This document shows, piece by piece, positions 32,341 through 44,689 of a stretch of DNA of 64,000 nucleotides. Both the position numbers and the translations under genes were made by a program. The stretch's first letter is position 1; each line of letters begins with the position of its first letter. The DNA is from Hyaloperonospora brassicae (Eukaryota > Oomycota > Peronosporomycetes > Peronosporales > Peronosporaceae), in NCBI GenBank assembly GCA_947650285.1, contig CANTFL010001456.1, forward strand, positions 248,001-312,000. Direction: 5' to 3'. Under the pieces are notes generated by a model. It was not told the origin of the DNA, ran no database searches, and saw nothing but the letters and a program-made list of their open reading frames with translations.

Positions 32341-33161
32341 TGGTGGGAGGTGGCGTGTTGCTCCGCACCTTAGGGTCGTGACCCGTGGCTACCATTGTAG
32401 CCGGATCATAACGCGTACGTGTACGCAACTGGCCTCTGGCCTTGAGCTTGACATACTCGAACCGCAGCTTCCGTTCCAGACGAACGTCAGCCACATCGGC
32501 GCTGGGCCGCAGCGTTGGCACACTGCTAAGATGCCGCTTGCGGTACACCCAACGGATGAACTCATTGTCCTCCTCCTCGGGCAGTTCACCAGCGAACAAT
32601 AAGATGGGAACGCCCTTTATCGATCGAACCGAAACACCACGAGTAAGACTCTCAAGGTGTGCAAGGTACTGACCTTGCGTAGTATAGGCTGGTTCGAGAT
32701 ACCTCTCATTTAGAGCCTGGCGAAAGGCGATATCTTCTGGCGGCGTAGCCTCGGGGCCAATGGCCCATGTTTGCAAGGCTACGGCCTTCCGTTTGACGGA
32801 GGCGTTGCTCCACGTCTAGTGTTGAGAACACGTATCCACTCCGGTTTCGAATAACCGCCTGGGTATGAATGCGACGTAGAGCACGCTTCTCACGCTGACG
32901 GATCAGCTGCTGTTGCTCGTCGAGCGGGTTCGTGATGATGTTCTCATCTGCATCTGTGGTATGATGCTGCGCCACTGGCGCGGTGATTTCACCACGTTCA
33001 ACGAACGGATTCGATGCTGTAAGAGGACGAGCCTCAGGTACAGCGGAGTGGGATGATATACCGTCATCTCCATGGACACTGGTATCACTACCATATTCCA
33101 CATCCTCATCGAAGTCGAGGTAAGAGTAAAGAGTCCGAGACTCATTGGGTGGCAAAGCCAT
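31859..33161 (-). CDS. Antisense gene of Chr-1 (about 435 codons, one frameshift)
   Basis: On the minus strand an ATG at 33159-33161, 106 bp inside the 3' LTR, opens a frame (MALPPNESRTLYSYLDFD) to 32706. After a one-base shift near 32785 it continues uninterrupted for over 300 codons (QTWAIGPEATPPEDIAFRQA; FAGELPEEEDNEFIRWVYRK) to the stop at 31859. The second part has a basic, Pro/Ser-rich middle and a C-terminal coiled coil (KEEHEKVLRELSGLRETLSK, then MQARVQALELALSRVDGQLD). It overlaps the sense chromodomain frame by about 480 bp; its codon position 2 falls on sense wobble positions. No known family was recognised. Antisense genes in this position have been described for some plant Ty3/gypsy elements. 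A single frameshift versus many breaks in pol suggests a real, once-expressed gene, now likely a pseudogene. Confidence 0.62.
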
Positions 33162-33251
33162 GGTGTTTCGTGTTTAGCAAACGCGAGGTTAAACACACAC
33201 ACACCGACCTCTTCGAGGAAAGAAGCCGATTGACGTTTGGTGGTAAGGTCA

Positions 33252-33267
33252 GTCTGGTGGGGGAGGG
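33252..33267 (+). other. Polypurine tract of Chr-1
   Basis: TCTGGTGGGGGAGGG lies directly before the TGTAAC start of the 3' LTR, the expected position of the plus-strand primer for reverse transcription. Confidence 0.75.
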
Positions 33268-33740
33268 TGTAACGCGGTTACACGTTGGCTGGTAGTCGAC
33301 GATAGGTGTGGTGCACACAAGAGAGGGGGGTACCCTATGAAGTAATTTTAGAACACAGTGAGTGTATCAATTGTTGAAGACTGATGTCTGTCATCAATTG
33401 ATTGCGAGATCTTTTAAGAGGTTATTTAGGGCAGGTTAAATACGTTGTTCTAAGGTGTTCTTTTAGGTTAAATGAAGAAATAAAATTCAGTTACCATTTT
33501 GCTCAACATAAGACACGTGCCTTGCGAGGCGTCTTGATCGGAAGAGCTAGCAACGCCTGCAAAGGTAGCTACTCTTGAGCACTCTGTGCTGTGATTCTAT
33601 TGAATCGTTTGGTCCCCCTGGAACGGGGACCGTAAGCTCTCTGAGCTTGTTGACTCTCTGAGTCGGGTTCGTAGAACCAAAGTTGCTCGTAAGAGCGTTA
33701 AGTCTTCCTCTGACTTAAGGAGCTGTGTAGCTCCGCTACA
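33268..33740 (+). repeat. 3' LTR of Chr-1
   Basis: Same ends as the 5' copy (TGTAAC...GCTACA), 473 bp, with about 25-30 differences by eye. The first hairpin is kept; the second is damaged by changes in both arms. An antisense promoter for the minus-strand gene would have to lie in or just before this LTR. Confidence 0.92.
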
Positions 33741-34279
33741 ACACTCCTTCTTTTGAGAACAAATTTCAGGAGATAAACGTACGATGATGCCTTCGGCGTA
33801 TTTGTCAAAGCTTTTTATTAGTTTATCGAACGACTACGTAATGAGATCATTTTTTGTCCTGACTAACTTGTGTAAACTAGGATGTGACGATTTTTCTTTC
33901 CAATCATCTCAAGTATTTCTTTCCTTATATATAATAATTCATATTTAATATAATAAAATGTTATAAGCATTGTATCTAGAACATTTTTAAAATCCATATA
34001 CATAGGACTTATTTATAAAATACGCCTACAATTTTTACAAGACAAAAAATACTTTTGATGATTGAAAAATAAATATATTGAAATAAATATTGAAAGCGAA
34101 GAAATACTCGATATGATTGGTAAGAAAAATCGTCACGTCCTAGTTTACACAAGTTAATCAGGACAAAAAATGATCTTATTACGTTGTCGTCTAATAAAAT
34201 ATCAAAAAACTTTAAAAATACGCCGAAGGCATCATCGTACGTTTATCTCCTGAAATTTGTTCTCAGAAGAAGGAGTGTG
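33741..34279. mobile_element. Foldback/MITE-like DNA element with long terminal inverted repeats
   Basis: The ends are inverted copies: the left begins ACACTCCTTCTTTTGAGAAC, and the right, read on the minus strand, begins ACACTCCTTCTTCTGAGAAC. The match continues with small indels for about 190 bp (left about 33741-33935, right about 34085-34279), including AAACTAGGATGTGACGATTT versus AAACTAGGACGTGACGATTT. The centre is AT-rich and noncoding, so the element is non-autonomous. Flanks (CTACA left, GCAGG right) show no obvious target duplication. It begins at the exact base where the Chr-1 LTR ends. The superfamily is not assignable. Confidence 0.85.
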
Positions 34280-34410
34280 CAGGCATTGAAGTCATCAATA
34301 AGAGCTAAACAGAAAGAATTGATCCATTGAGGTTACTGGTAGGATGAACGTTCTAAAGTATCTAACCTGAACTAGGAAGGGAAATGCCATCCAACAAAAG
34401 TAGACTGACA

Positions 34411-34660
34411 TTAACAGCAACCGCAGCAGCAACAACAGCAGTAGCATTATTAACAGAGCAACAACAACAACTGCAACCGCAGCACCTACAACAACAACCG
34501 CAGCAGCAATAGGAGTAGAATCATCAACAATATATACTGAAACGACAACATCAACCGCATCGCCTACAGCAACAACAGCAGTAACAACAGCAGCAGCAAC
34601 ATCAACAATAGCAACTGAAATAACAATAACAAAAGCATTAACATTGATATCAACAGCATT
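34411..34660 (+). repeat. Imperfect trinucleotide tract (ACA/GCA, i.e. CAA/CAG)
   Basis: About 250 bp are built of AAC, AGC and ACC triplets (for example CAGCAGCAACAACAGCAG). On the minus strand it gives a poly-Leu frame (34564-34818) and on the plus strand Thr, Ala or Gln runs. Nothing suggests a gene around it. Confidence 0.85.
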
Positions 34661-37600
34661 AGCACCGACTGACTGTGTTTACCGGCCGCGACCGATGATA
34701 CGAGATGCGTTTGCGTCCTCCTATTTCGCGTCTGCGCCTGCAACTGGTGGACGCAAACGCAGCACGCCCGCAGCAGAACCCTCTCCGCGGCTTCCCAAAC
34801 AGGGCAGGGGTTGGTCACGGCCGTACAATGGGAAATGGTAATTGATAAGAGACGTGTGGTTGTATGCGTGACACATCAACGTGATTATAATAGGACGTGG
34901 AGCAATTATACTTTACAATTGTCTAAGGCATTTTAAATTTTCGTCATTAAACAGGGCTTTCGTATTTTACCTTTTTGTATTTTCTTAAATAAATGGGCAC
35001 TTTTTATATTTTAAAAATAGAATAAGAACCTTAGTGTCACGCATTTAACCTGGTAAGTGATTGGCACAAAGCAATAATGATAATGTCACACTGCTTCTTA
35101 TTCGTATCTATCTACCGTAGATTCAATATTTAGTGACTGAGATAATTTTGTGACGTGCATTTCTATATTTTAGTAAAGAAAGATGGTAGGACATTAGACT
35201 ACGAATACAAATATTATGAATATAAGAATTCTGACGATTTCGAGTATACTTCAGGAATGTAAGTTTAAAAATGGTATTCAGGCTATATCGAACCTCGGGA
35301 ATTTGAAGAATATGAGCAAGCGTATACTGAAATCATAATAAGGTTGACATTACCTTAGCTGGTAATAACTGTTTTAGATCCGATAACGCATGTTTATGGT
35401 TGCCTCTCTATCGTAACGTAGTCAGGGACTGCCAGTGCAACAGGGACCGACACGTGCAAGAACGACTATCGGTAAATAACGGACCTATATCAAGAAGAGT
35501 ATTGATAAGAACATGTACAATATTCCCCAACTATGGAAGATGCAATCCATGTAACTTCACAATATCATTAGTTCTTGTTGATAAGGATAATTCAACATCA
35601 GATTAATCTAGGACGAGGACCATTACATACGTGCACTTAGGTTTAAAACCTTTCGTTGGTAAAGTATATAAACAAGGATACGTTATACTCAACATCAGGT
35701 CGGTCGGTACTTATCATTTATTTGAAATAATAGAAAGGCCTGATTAGAACACATACTAAAAGTAAGTCAAGATTTACCATTTTTTTTAGCAATGGATCAC
35801 CCTAATGTCTAACGAAATCATTTATTATGCAATTATCTACATTAACAAAGTATCGGAAGTGGTCACTATCGCTTGTGTGGTAGCACGAACCATAAGATTT
35901 TTCAAGTTACTCACATAATTCGTTGCTGTTCCTACGAGTTCATGCGCGTCGTAGATGATAGTACAATGAGGGCTTTTAATATCATTACTCTCGCTTGAAA
36001 AGTTAAAAAAAATCCATATTATCCTACAATATTCAAGCGTTGTTTTTAATGTCTCGAACCGATTTCCAACTTGCATGACAGCCACTAGTTCCAAACAAAA
36101 TCGGGAATGTAATTACCATTACTCAGCGGAATCGTAGCGTGTCACAATCGGTCAATGATTTACCTCAAAAAAATTTATATTTTGAATTGTTAAGTCAGTT
36201 AACACTGGCCAATCAATGTTAAGTACATTTGAGAATTATCGTTGGCGCGACAGAGGCGCTCATACTTTTATCACGGGCTATTTAAACACGGTCAGAGCTT
36301 CATTATATATTCATACGCGTTGCGCCTAAGATATTTTACCTCCATGCAAACGTGGCGTATGTCGATCTGGATAGGAAATGCTTAAATTGCGATCATATCT
36401 TGTGTCTAAACTAAGGTCTAAACATCGATCACCCTCTTATCAACCATGATTTACAACATTATAAATATCTAATCCGCTCTCATAGCGTCACGTATTCCTG
36501 TACTTTTGGAACATATGATAACCTAACTTAAGCTATATTAATGCTTAGTCATATCGCCACGAGCCTTTGAAGGAACTACGTCGAGCATACATATCCTAAA
36601 ATATCAGAATCAATTAGGATCGTATAAGACCTTAAAAACCCATATAAAATGCCTGTTAAGACAGTATATCGTGCTTGCAAATACGTTCTGTGTAATAAAC
36701 CAAGAAGATGTGAGAATAGAACCCCTTATACCACAATATTCTGAGATCAAATTCAAACTGGTTTAATCAAGTACGACTTCCCCTCTTTACTGGTCAGCGA
36801 ATTTACCCTAGCCGTATAAATATTTTCTGAGGCGTGTGTCATGCTCAATAAAACCTATTTTATTTTATGCAGTGGCCAACCTTAATACAGGTGCTTCGTA
36901 CATTTGTAGATAAAGGTACTCGAAGAATGATGTGGAAAACTATCAAAGAAGGGTATTACTGTTATTAGGACTAGGTACGATGTTAAAAAGGGTTGATCAT
37001 GACAATAGGTTCCGATCTGGGTGTGTAATCGGTCTAAAAGGAGATTTGATGTTAATAAGGAAACGATTCAATATCAAATATCTGCTTGATCCACGGGTAG
37101 GGGATCAATTAAGGAGACTGCGATGCACAAGAGAGAGATGAATTTTGGAAGAAGCGTGGAGAGTACCTTTTGCATAGATAGACTATGTCGTAGGCTTTTT
37201 TGAGATGGATGGCCGACATTATGACATAGTTCAATTTTATTAAAAAGCACGCGTCATCTCTTCCAGGCTAAATTTTTGGCCCTTCGAAGAGGAAAATAGT
37301 TGCGATGCTCGTCTGTACAAGTTTCGCACCTGTATTGTTTGGTCAGGTGCTCTCAGGAGTCTAACAAACATCAAGACACATGCGATAGAGCGTAGCAAGT
37401 GAAAAGGGCGATTAAGATCGCGAGGCGGCTCAAGTGTTTAGAAGGTCAAGCAGATTGAGATCTGTGAATTGGAAAATGCAATCTCGTTGAGATCTGGCTA
37501 GCTTATATCGAGCATCGACAAGTGGCCCATGATCGTGTGAAGCTTTCCACGCGATCACCCCCACCCTAACACGTTCAAGTATAACATCGACAAGAGTTCA

Positions 37601-38336
37601 CCGGGAAAAGTGCATCAAACTCTAACTATGGGTACACAAGGTGAGGAAAGTTTATTACACGAAAGCGGGGAACCCTTTCCGGTATTCGGTCGTCTAGGCG
37701 ACAGTGGACTGGCGGGATCACATCATCAATTTCGTATACCCCGCTCCACTGCAATGGTGTGCTTGCTCGGAAAATTTGGGGACTTTTTTTTTTACCGTGA
37801 GTCCTCGATTAAAGATGTAAAGATAAAGAAAGAACATGGATCGAAAGCGTCGAAGACTGAGGGATCACCGAAGACGCGATAATATAGAGCATCTCTAAAT
37901 TGCCAAGATTTTGGGAGGGGCTTTGACGACGAGCTATATGATAGGGAAAGTCCTTCTATCGATTGGGTAGTTAAACGTTGACCCTCTACAGAGGTCAGTT
38001 TGGGGGATACCACGGATCATACTACAAAGCATGATTAGCTGGGCGACAGCTCTTTGGTAAAAGTTCAACATAATAAAAACCCTTCAAGCAACATAGAAGA
38101 AGAGATCGTGGACACTAAGTGATTAAATAAAAAAGCAGCTAGATAGAATCCACAGAACCGCAAGGCTGGATCGGATCCACACAATTCCAAGGCTGGTCAA
38201 ATCCACAGGACTGGGCTAGCACAACATTTGAGCCGCCTATCAAAGTTATGGAGGTGAAAAACAAGATGAGGGCCAAGTTGGAGATTGATAGGATAAATTG
38301 GTAATAAAATATTATTACTGAAAGTAGCTAAAGAAA
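34661..38336. other. AT-rich region without recognised genes
   Basis: Stops are frequent in all frames. The longest frames (35837-36094 minus, 37610-37882 plus) resemble nothing I know. A small GC-richer piece at 34675-34840 is coding-like but short. The 37100-38300 part may be the LTR and leader of the decayed Gyp-2 element, but I cannot place ends. Confidence 0.45.
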
Positions 38337-39093
38337 TTGTTGTTTAGTGATTTAATTTTGAATATCTTGGAAGATCAGCTGATTGGTTCGCTACATATGC
38401 TGACATCAACTCACGTCCCACCTGCGAACCTTTTGGACGAGATCCGAGGTCCTATGCAGTTTCTACAAGACGCAAAATTTGCAGTTAGATCTTTCTATGC
38501 GCAGTTGCTATTGGACTGCAATATCAACCAAGTAATTAATGCGGACAGATCGTTACGACGATAGTTAAGTCAGTTGATTAGCTGTGGCGATTATGCCGAT
38601 ACGGAAACGAAGCCGGCCATTATAAATGGATCGATTGCGGGACATCGAAGCAAGCAATTACGGCGATCTCGACGAACCAAAAACTAATCATACTATATCG
38701 TCGCGGTACGCGTGAGAATCTTTGGACTTGGAATTTGACGATTGATAGAAATATTTGACGATTATCATTTTGACTGCTGGCTCGGCATTGATTTGCGACA
38801 GAATGAACTCGATAAAGGTGAGATAAAGCGAGGTACCCAAGTTGCCCGCTAGGGATCTGCAGTCGTAATTTAAAGAAGGACTGAAAAATCTCGAATTAGA
38901 TCGGAGGAAGGTGGATCATCAGGACGCTGTTTGATCGACGGTATATGCTCCGACCACAGAGGCTAATGTCTCAGATGTGGAAAAAGAGTCGTGAAGCAAT
39001 CGCATCATAGTCGACCTTACAGCTATGATCGTCACCATCCTGATTGAATAGATCTAAGGCTTCAAGTGATAGCAGCTGCCGATACCATGCCAA

Positions 39094-40200
39094 GTGGTAG
39101 TATCACGACGCAGAGACTACGAGTGTCGCAGACCGCCAGCCAGAGAGGAAGCTCTAACTACGATCTGGATTAGTAAAGTCAAGTCCGCATTCTTGCGTGA
39201 CCAAGCTCCGGATGCAGAGACGTGCCTGGCGTTTGGCGATCTGGTAATAGTATTGGCGCGAGACTGGTGCAGTCAACTTAGCCGATTATTTCACGGTGAA
39301 TGAAAGCTCCTGTTGAAACGTATCATGATCAAATACGGGGAAAATGATGTATAAACGAGTTTACAAACCTACCATGCAAGGCAAAGATTAGATTATGCTC
39401 GAATTGGGTATCGGTACCGGCTGAATGAATCGGCGATCTGTGCGAAATCTCGATCCGAGAATGGATGCCGGCTATGCTTGAAAGATGTGGAACACGACAT
39501 TCGAAATCTGGAGGATCGTTATAGACCAAGCACTGAAATTAATTACAATTGATAGATGCTGATGCCATGGGCGAAGTTTGTGCGCGCATACCAGCTCATG
39601 AAGGTCCGTTCTAATACAGCGCCTCCGGGATCAAAAAAGGTCCGACCACGATTGGGCTTCGATTCGGATCCAGCACCGTCGAAGCTCACAGGAGCTGTGC
39701 GAGAGATTTTTATGAAAGAAATTGATCGCAGCGGGTCAGTTTTAGAGTTGATTGGATCGGATGTGAATGAAGATGGAAGTCGAGTGCGTGTATCCGGATC
39801 TCAGGATCGAGCAAACTTATTTGAAAGACAACTAGGATCGAAAATATAATAAAGATTCTGGGGCGGACATTATTGTGAAGCTCCACCTCACGGGCGTTGT
39901 CGCTGTGTTCCAAAAGATGCGGACCATGTCAAACAAAATCCGGATCCGTGTTGTAAAGATCGATCTCGTAGTAAACGATCGAAGGTTTGTTCTCTTAGCA
40001 TATTGACAAGGCATGACGATCGTGATGGGCGGATGAGATTGACTTGCTATAGTTGCTGTCGGAAAAGAAACACGTTGGACAAGTGTTTATTGCGTGTACG
40101 CTGCATGCTTATTGATGCGTTAGAGTGGCAAATACCCCATTTAAGAGTTTTACAACCTATACCACACGTGGTATGTGCCTACCAAACATGATGGGACATT
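39094..40200 (+). pseudogene. Gyp-2 gag remnant
   Basis: KVKSAFLRDQAPDAETCLAF followed by GDLVIVLARDWCSQLSRLFH (39180-39300) is a typical gypsy capsid core. In other frames YHARQRLDYARIGYRYRLN-like and LKDVEHDIRNLEDRYRPS follow to 39530. The block at 39556-39849 is a basic or acidic linker. A Cys/His-rich piece (CYSCCRKRNTLDKC, near 40050) may be the zinc knuckle. Frames change many times. Confidence 0.55.
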
Positions 40201-42269
40201 TCGCCCACGGCGGAAATAATGTAAAGTTAGATAGCTCACGACGATGGAATCTGGCAGGAGACGAGCGTTCTTATCTAGCATTTATGCATGCGCCATATAG
40301 GAGGAGGAAGATCGCGAGATCACCGATGTGCCAATATCGTTTATTAATTCATGCGAATTCCCCTTAGTTGATATTAAGGCTTCAGCAGTAAACGAAATGA
40401 CGAATACGTCCGATCGCCCATTTTGATGGATCTCAATCTTGCGCCAGATAATTCAGGCGAATACTGGAAGTACCATACAATAGGAAAGTAGTTCAATCAA
40501 GCGACAGTTTTGGGCAAGACCAAAAATAAGAAGGACACCATATAATTTGACTCTGGTGATGAAGTTTCGATTTTCGATACAAACTTTGCTCGTAAGGTGG
40601 AATTTAGGATCGAACCGATACAGGTATTATGATGTGTAGAAATCGGCGAGAGTGCCTGGATGATAACTGCACGGACCAAGATCAAGATTAGGTTTGACGG
40701 ATACTGGGTGTACATTTTAGATTTTTAGATCGGGGATTAAGACGGTCAAGAGTCAATATTGGGCATAGATTTCGTGTAATCGGCAGGGATCCGTATAAAT
40801 TCAGCAAGTATAACTCTGTGTCTACTAGATGAAGTCCGGATAAGTTTGGCGGGGCGAAACACCAACATGCCTTATCACCATACAATCAATTTTAAGTATC
40901 AGCATGTTGTTATGCATGTAAAAGGGTCAACTAAACCTGGGATTGATGTAAGGCCTCCGAAATCCATACAATGGGTACGAAGAGATGTTATATGGATGCC
41001 GACGCTAACAACATGCCTTGAGGATCTTCAGTATTTACAGTCACCGATATCAGCGATCACGAGGTGATCTTCGTTCACTTGGGATATCACTAGCTTATTG
41101 ATGATGAACGACCTAATAGCAAGATCTCCCAATTAGGTGTCTGTGAATTTACGCCGATACCATAAGTGGAAAACTTTGGCACTTCAGGCGGCTAAGTTCG
41201 AATGAATGAGTTGATATAAATCACATAGGACGTTTAATAGATCATTCGATCTACCGACCTCTTTACAGATTTATAATAGACCAAGAGGTCGAGAGGATAT
41301 CAAGGAGATACTTATTAAGGACGACAGCGATTTGCGGCATCGTCACCAGCCGCACCAAAGACAAGAATACTCAAGATAGACGATGACGACTCAGCTCCAG
41401 ATCGACATGATGTGGTATTTAAACAGGATCAAGAGAAGATCAAGGCCTGCGAAGTAGTCAGCGAGGAAGCTGGTCCTCGATGTATAACGTACGGCCATCG
41501 GTCAGACGGGTTATTGAGTTGAGAGAGTCGTTACATGAACGGGACGAGGATGGTGCAAAGGCGACGATTACCGAATCCAATCAAAGAGATAATTGTAAGG
41601 TATCGTCGTCCGTAATGATCAACACCATCAAAATAACGAACAGTGTTAGGACATTACATACCCGAGTGGCTGGTTTGATAGCTGAGAAGGAAGGAACAGT
41701 GGTAAATCATGGTGATTCCGACGACGACGCATTCGACCGAGATCATTTCAGTTACCAATATGAAGAAAAAAGTAAGATGGTAGATTGTATATAACATTTT
41801 CGTCTGAAATGGCGACTGATAGGACTTACACGGTGGAAGCTAACTACCAAGTGTCGAAGAGAATAACGGCCGTTTCCTCCTGTTTATCGCGACAAAACTC
41901 GGGATATATACGCAGAAGACGTGGTTCAACATATGGGACTACTAACCGAAGTAAACCCGTCTACTACTTAAATCACTGCCGATGACATCCAAGTTGTAGA
42001 TCACAGAGTGCTTCTTTGACAGGATCAAATTATTTAACGACAATAAATTGAAAGAATCGCTGTTTGCTGATGAAAGATGTAAACGTATTACCGTCAGCTT
42101 AGAATGGATCTGTTGGCGACATCGAAATAGTAGTATACAACACATCTAGTGAGACCAGTCGCCCTGAAATTTCAAGAAAAATTAGCGTATTTGATAAAAG
42201 GATTATAGTCAGACATAATCATCCGGCCGTCGACGTCACTATGGGATTCGCCGATAGTAATAACTATCA

Positions 42270-44090
42270 AGAAGAAAGTTGAATGTATACGAATATACAT
42301 CGACCACCGACGGGTCAACCAGCTTACAGGATTGATCGTCTATCTTATGCCAATGAGGAACGATCTGATACAAGACATATATAGGGATATGTGAAATAAT
42401 CCCTGATTATTGTTAGTGATTGTTTGGGCGGTGGAGATGATGGAGCGGAAAAGGAAAATGTCAGCACTCATCACTCTGTCCGGTTCAGATAAAAAATTAC
42501 GAACGTTTTTTGTGTTGAAGAATGCTTCGCAGATCTCCTGACGTCTTAAAACAAAGCCCTGACCGGATAACTTCACATCCATGATGGATCCGATGGAATC
42601 ACTATAGGATTCATTAGTATCACTAATGTATCGCTATTAGTAAGAAACATTCGTACAAAAAGTGAAATTGATCGCGATTCAAGCTCGTCAGTGTGAGGAC
42701 GCAAATATTGAATCGACGACAACCTCGTCCGGCATAGTCGTGTTGTTTAATGTACAAGAAGAGGAACCTGCTTTTGGAAGTGTGTGATCAGCGGGACCTG
42801 TCGATCACTCTTGCATAAGCGTTTGTGAAGGCGTCGTAAGGTAATGCATCTAGGACCTAAAGTTGAGTTGGCAAGTTTGGAAGCTCAACTAAGAATTTCG
42901 GAGCTCTTATATATATACATTTTTCGAAGACTCTATGTGTGATGTAGTTTTTCAAGGAGTCAAAATTACTAGAGCCGCTACTTTGAAGATTTGCAATCTA
43001 CACGTTGTTGATTACGGGTTGCGGGAAGTAAATTTACTAAGATTTGCCTTTTAATAAGCCTTAACGGATTAGCGGCCATACTGGAGACATACCGGCATCT
43101 ATAGACCACCGATGAATATATTCGCGTCGCATATCACTTTAGAAATACCGGGGGCGATGCAGAATGTAAAGTCAGGACTCGGTGGAAAGAGGCGATATTC
43201 GCGTTCACCATGGTAAATGCAATGATCACCCGGACTTCAATTTAAAACACTTTGATCCTTATCAATCTTCAGTGATCGTGGTATATGTAAGCAAAAGAGA
43301 ATTCGATTGTTACAAAATTACGATGGTGCATTTGGGCCGGTGACGTTTACAAGTCGCACGCCAAAAGCTTATAAGAGAAACTACAATTTGGTGGAGACCG
43401 AAGTCTTGGCTCTCCTTTGGTCCCTAATAAAGATTACCATATACTGGTCTAAACAAAATTAGAGTTTTGACCCGCGTTATGACCTTGACTTAATGTTGCA
43501 ATTGTCTGCACTAAATGGGTGGACTAGAAAGATGAGCAGCATTGTTGTCAATCCAAACACACCAGATTGCAAGTTCGAAAAGGAAAATTTGAGATCTTGG
43601 GGACGCCGGCATCAAGTATATCCCCTAGACAAGAGGTTATAACATTCTATCCGCGATTGTTCTTAATATCAAACCCAGACAGAGCATCATTATGCCGCCT
43701 TCGATGTTGGAGAAGGACGAGCTACTGCTGGTGGTCAACTTCGACGGATCCTCTTGAGTTAGCGCAAAAGTGGGGCATATGGTGGTGTGGCGTGGTAAAT
43801 TTCGGAGCGGAAGATGGCGGCGGAGCGTTCAAGTATACTGAGAATGTGTCTGTGAACGAAGAAGAGAATCGAGGGTTGCTCTTTAGTTTGATCTACTGAC
43901 AGATCGGACTAAAAGAAGTCGTTATTTGAAATTAATCGAGTGTAGTGTTCTGACAAATGCGAGATAAAATTGTCTGCAAAGCGCCAGGCACGTAGTTGTT
44001 GCGACAAAAAGAAATGGACGGATTGCGATCGTGTCCAATTTATAAATTTATACATGTACAATGATGCTGGGATTAAAATTTAGATCGGCT
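42270..44090 (+). pseudogene. Gyp-2 RT, RNase H and second RNase H remnants
   Basis: RIYIDHRRVNQLTGLIVYLM (from about 42290) is RT block 2; VEMMERKRKMSALIT and LKNASQIS follow to about 42540. RNase H shows FGPVTFTSRTPKAYKRNYNL and ETEVLALLWSL (43340-43430). The second RNase H is seen as WGIWWCGVVNFGAEDGG, VSVNEEENRGLLFSLIY (43765-43898) and DKIVCKAPGT (about 43965). The catalytic RT motif could not be located. The order matches Gyp-1. Confidence 0.55.
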
Positions 44091-44689
44091 GGCGGATAAG
44101 CCTTGCAAAAGGAGAAGGGCAGGATCGCCATGGCAATAGAATATCGAATGGAGATTGATTACACTAATTTGCATTGAATAATTGCAATACCTCAAGTACG
44201 GTAGAGTTGCTCAGGTTGTAGCGCCCTCCAGAACCTTTGCGCGCGAAGACATCGTAAAAAAGAATTTTAAACAGGCAGAAGTCGTCCAGCGGATCCGGAT
44301 CGGGCGTATTAAGCAAGCATTAGAAGAAAATATCTGATTAATCACTTTTAAATATATATGACAGGGGATATGATCACGTTGTGTTTGTTGGAGGCGAAGT
44401 CGACTGCCATATTTGCGTCTAAATATCAAGATTATTAAAGATGAAATGTCGGTATTGTGCCCCCATCTTCTCTTCAAGGGAAAAGTTTAGTTCCTTTGTG
44501 CGACTGGTATTGTCAGAGCTGGTGCAAATTATTTCCTGCACCATTTATTCATCATTGTGGAAATTGAACATCAATTATTGTCGGAATTTTCAGTGGACCC
44601 GGATTTGTTGTCACTAAAGAAGTCTGTACAAAAGTGTACAGATTTACATTGGTTAATGTACGGATTGCTAAATGGGGAAAGAAGTTGAA

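Larger units (their letters stand above)
26153..33740 (+). mobile_element. Chr-1: Ty3/gypsy chromovirus-type retrotransposon with both LTRs
   Basis: Two LTRs (476 and 473 bp, roughly 94 % identical by eye) flank about 6.6 kb. A primer-binding site, gag, zinc knuckle, protease, RT (YFDD), RNase H, integrase (DDE) and chromodomain run on the plus strand, and a long antisense frame lies at the 3' end. The sequence before the first LTR (TTAGA) does not match that after the second (ACACT), so no target-site duplication is visible. A foldback-like element abuts the second LTR directly. Several stops and frameshifts make pol defective, but it is the best-preserved element here. Confidence 0.9.

Noticed and set aside
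26153..33740. Repeat-induced point mutation as the cause of Chr-1 decay
   Set aside because: Some stops fit G-to-A changes (Trp to TAG or TGA near 28171 and 31209), but others need transversions or indels and LTR differences are mixed, so no RIP-like bias is evident.
34564..34818. Minus-strand frame ending in a long leucine run, membrane-like
   Set aside because: It is the reverse translation of the CAA/CAG trinucleotide tract, not a membrane protein.
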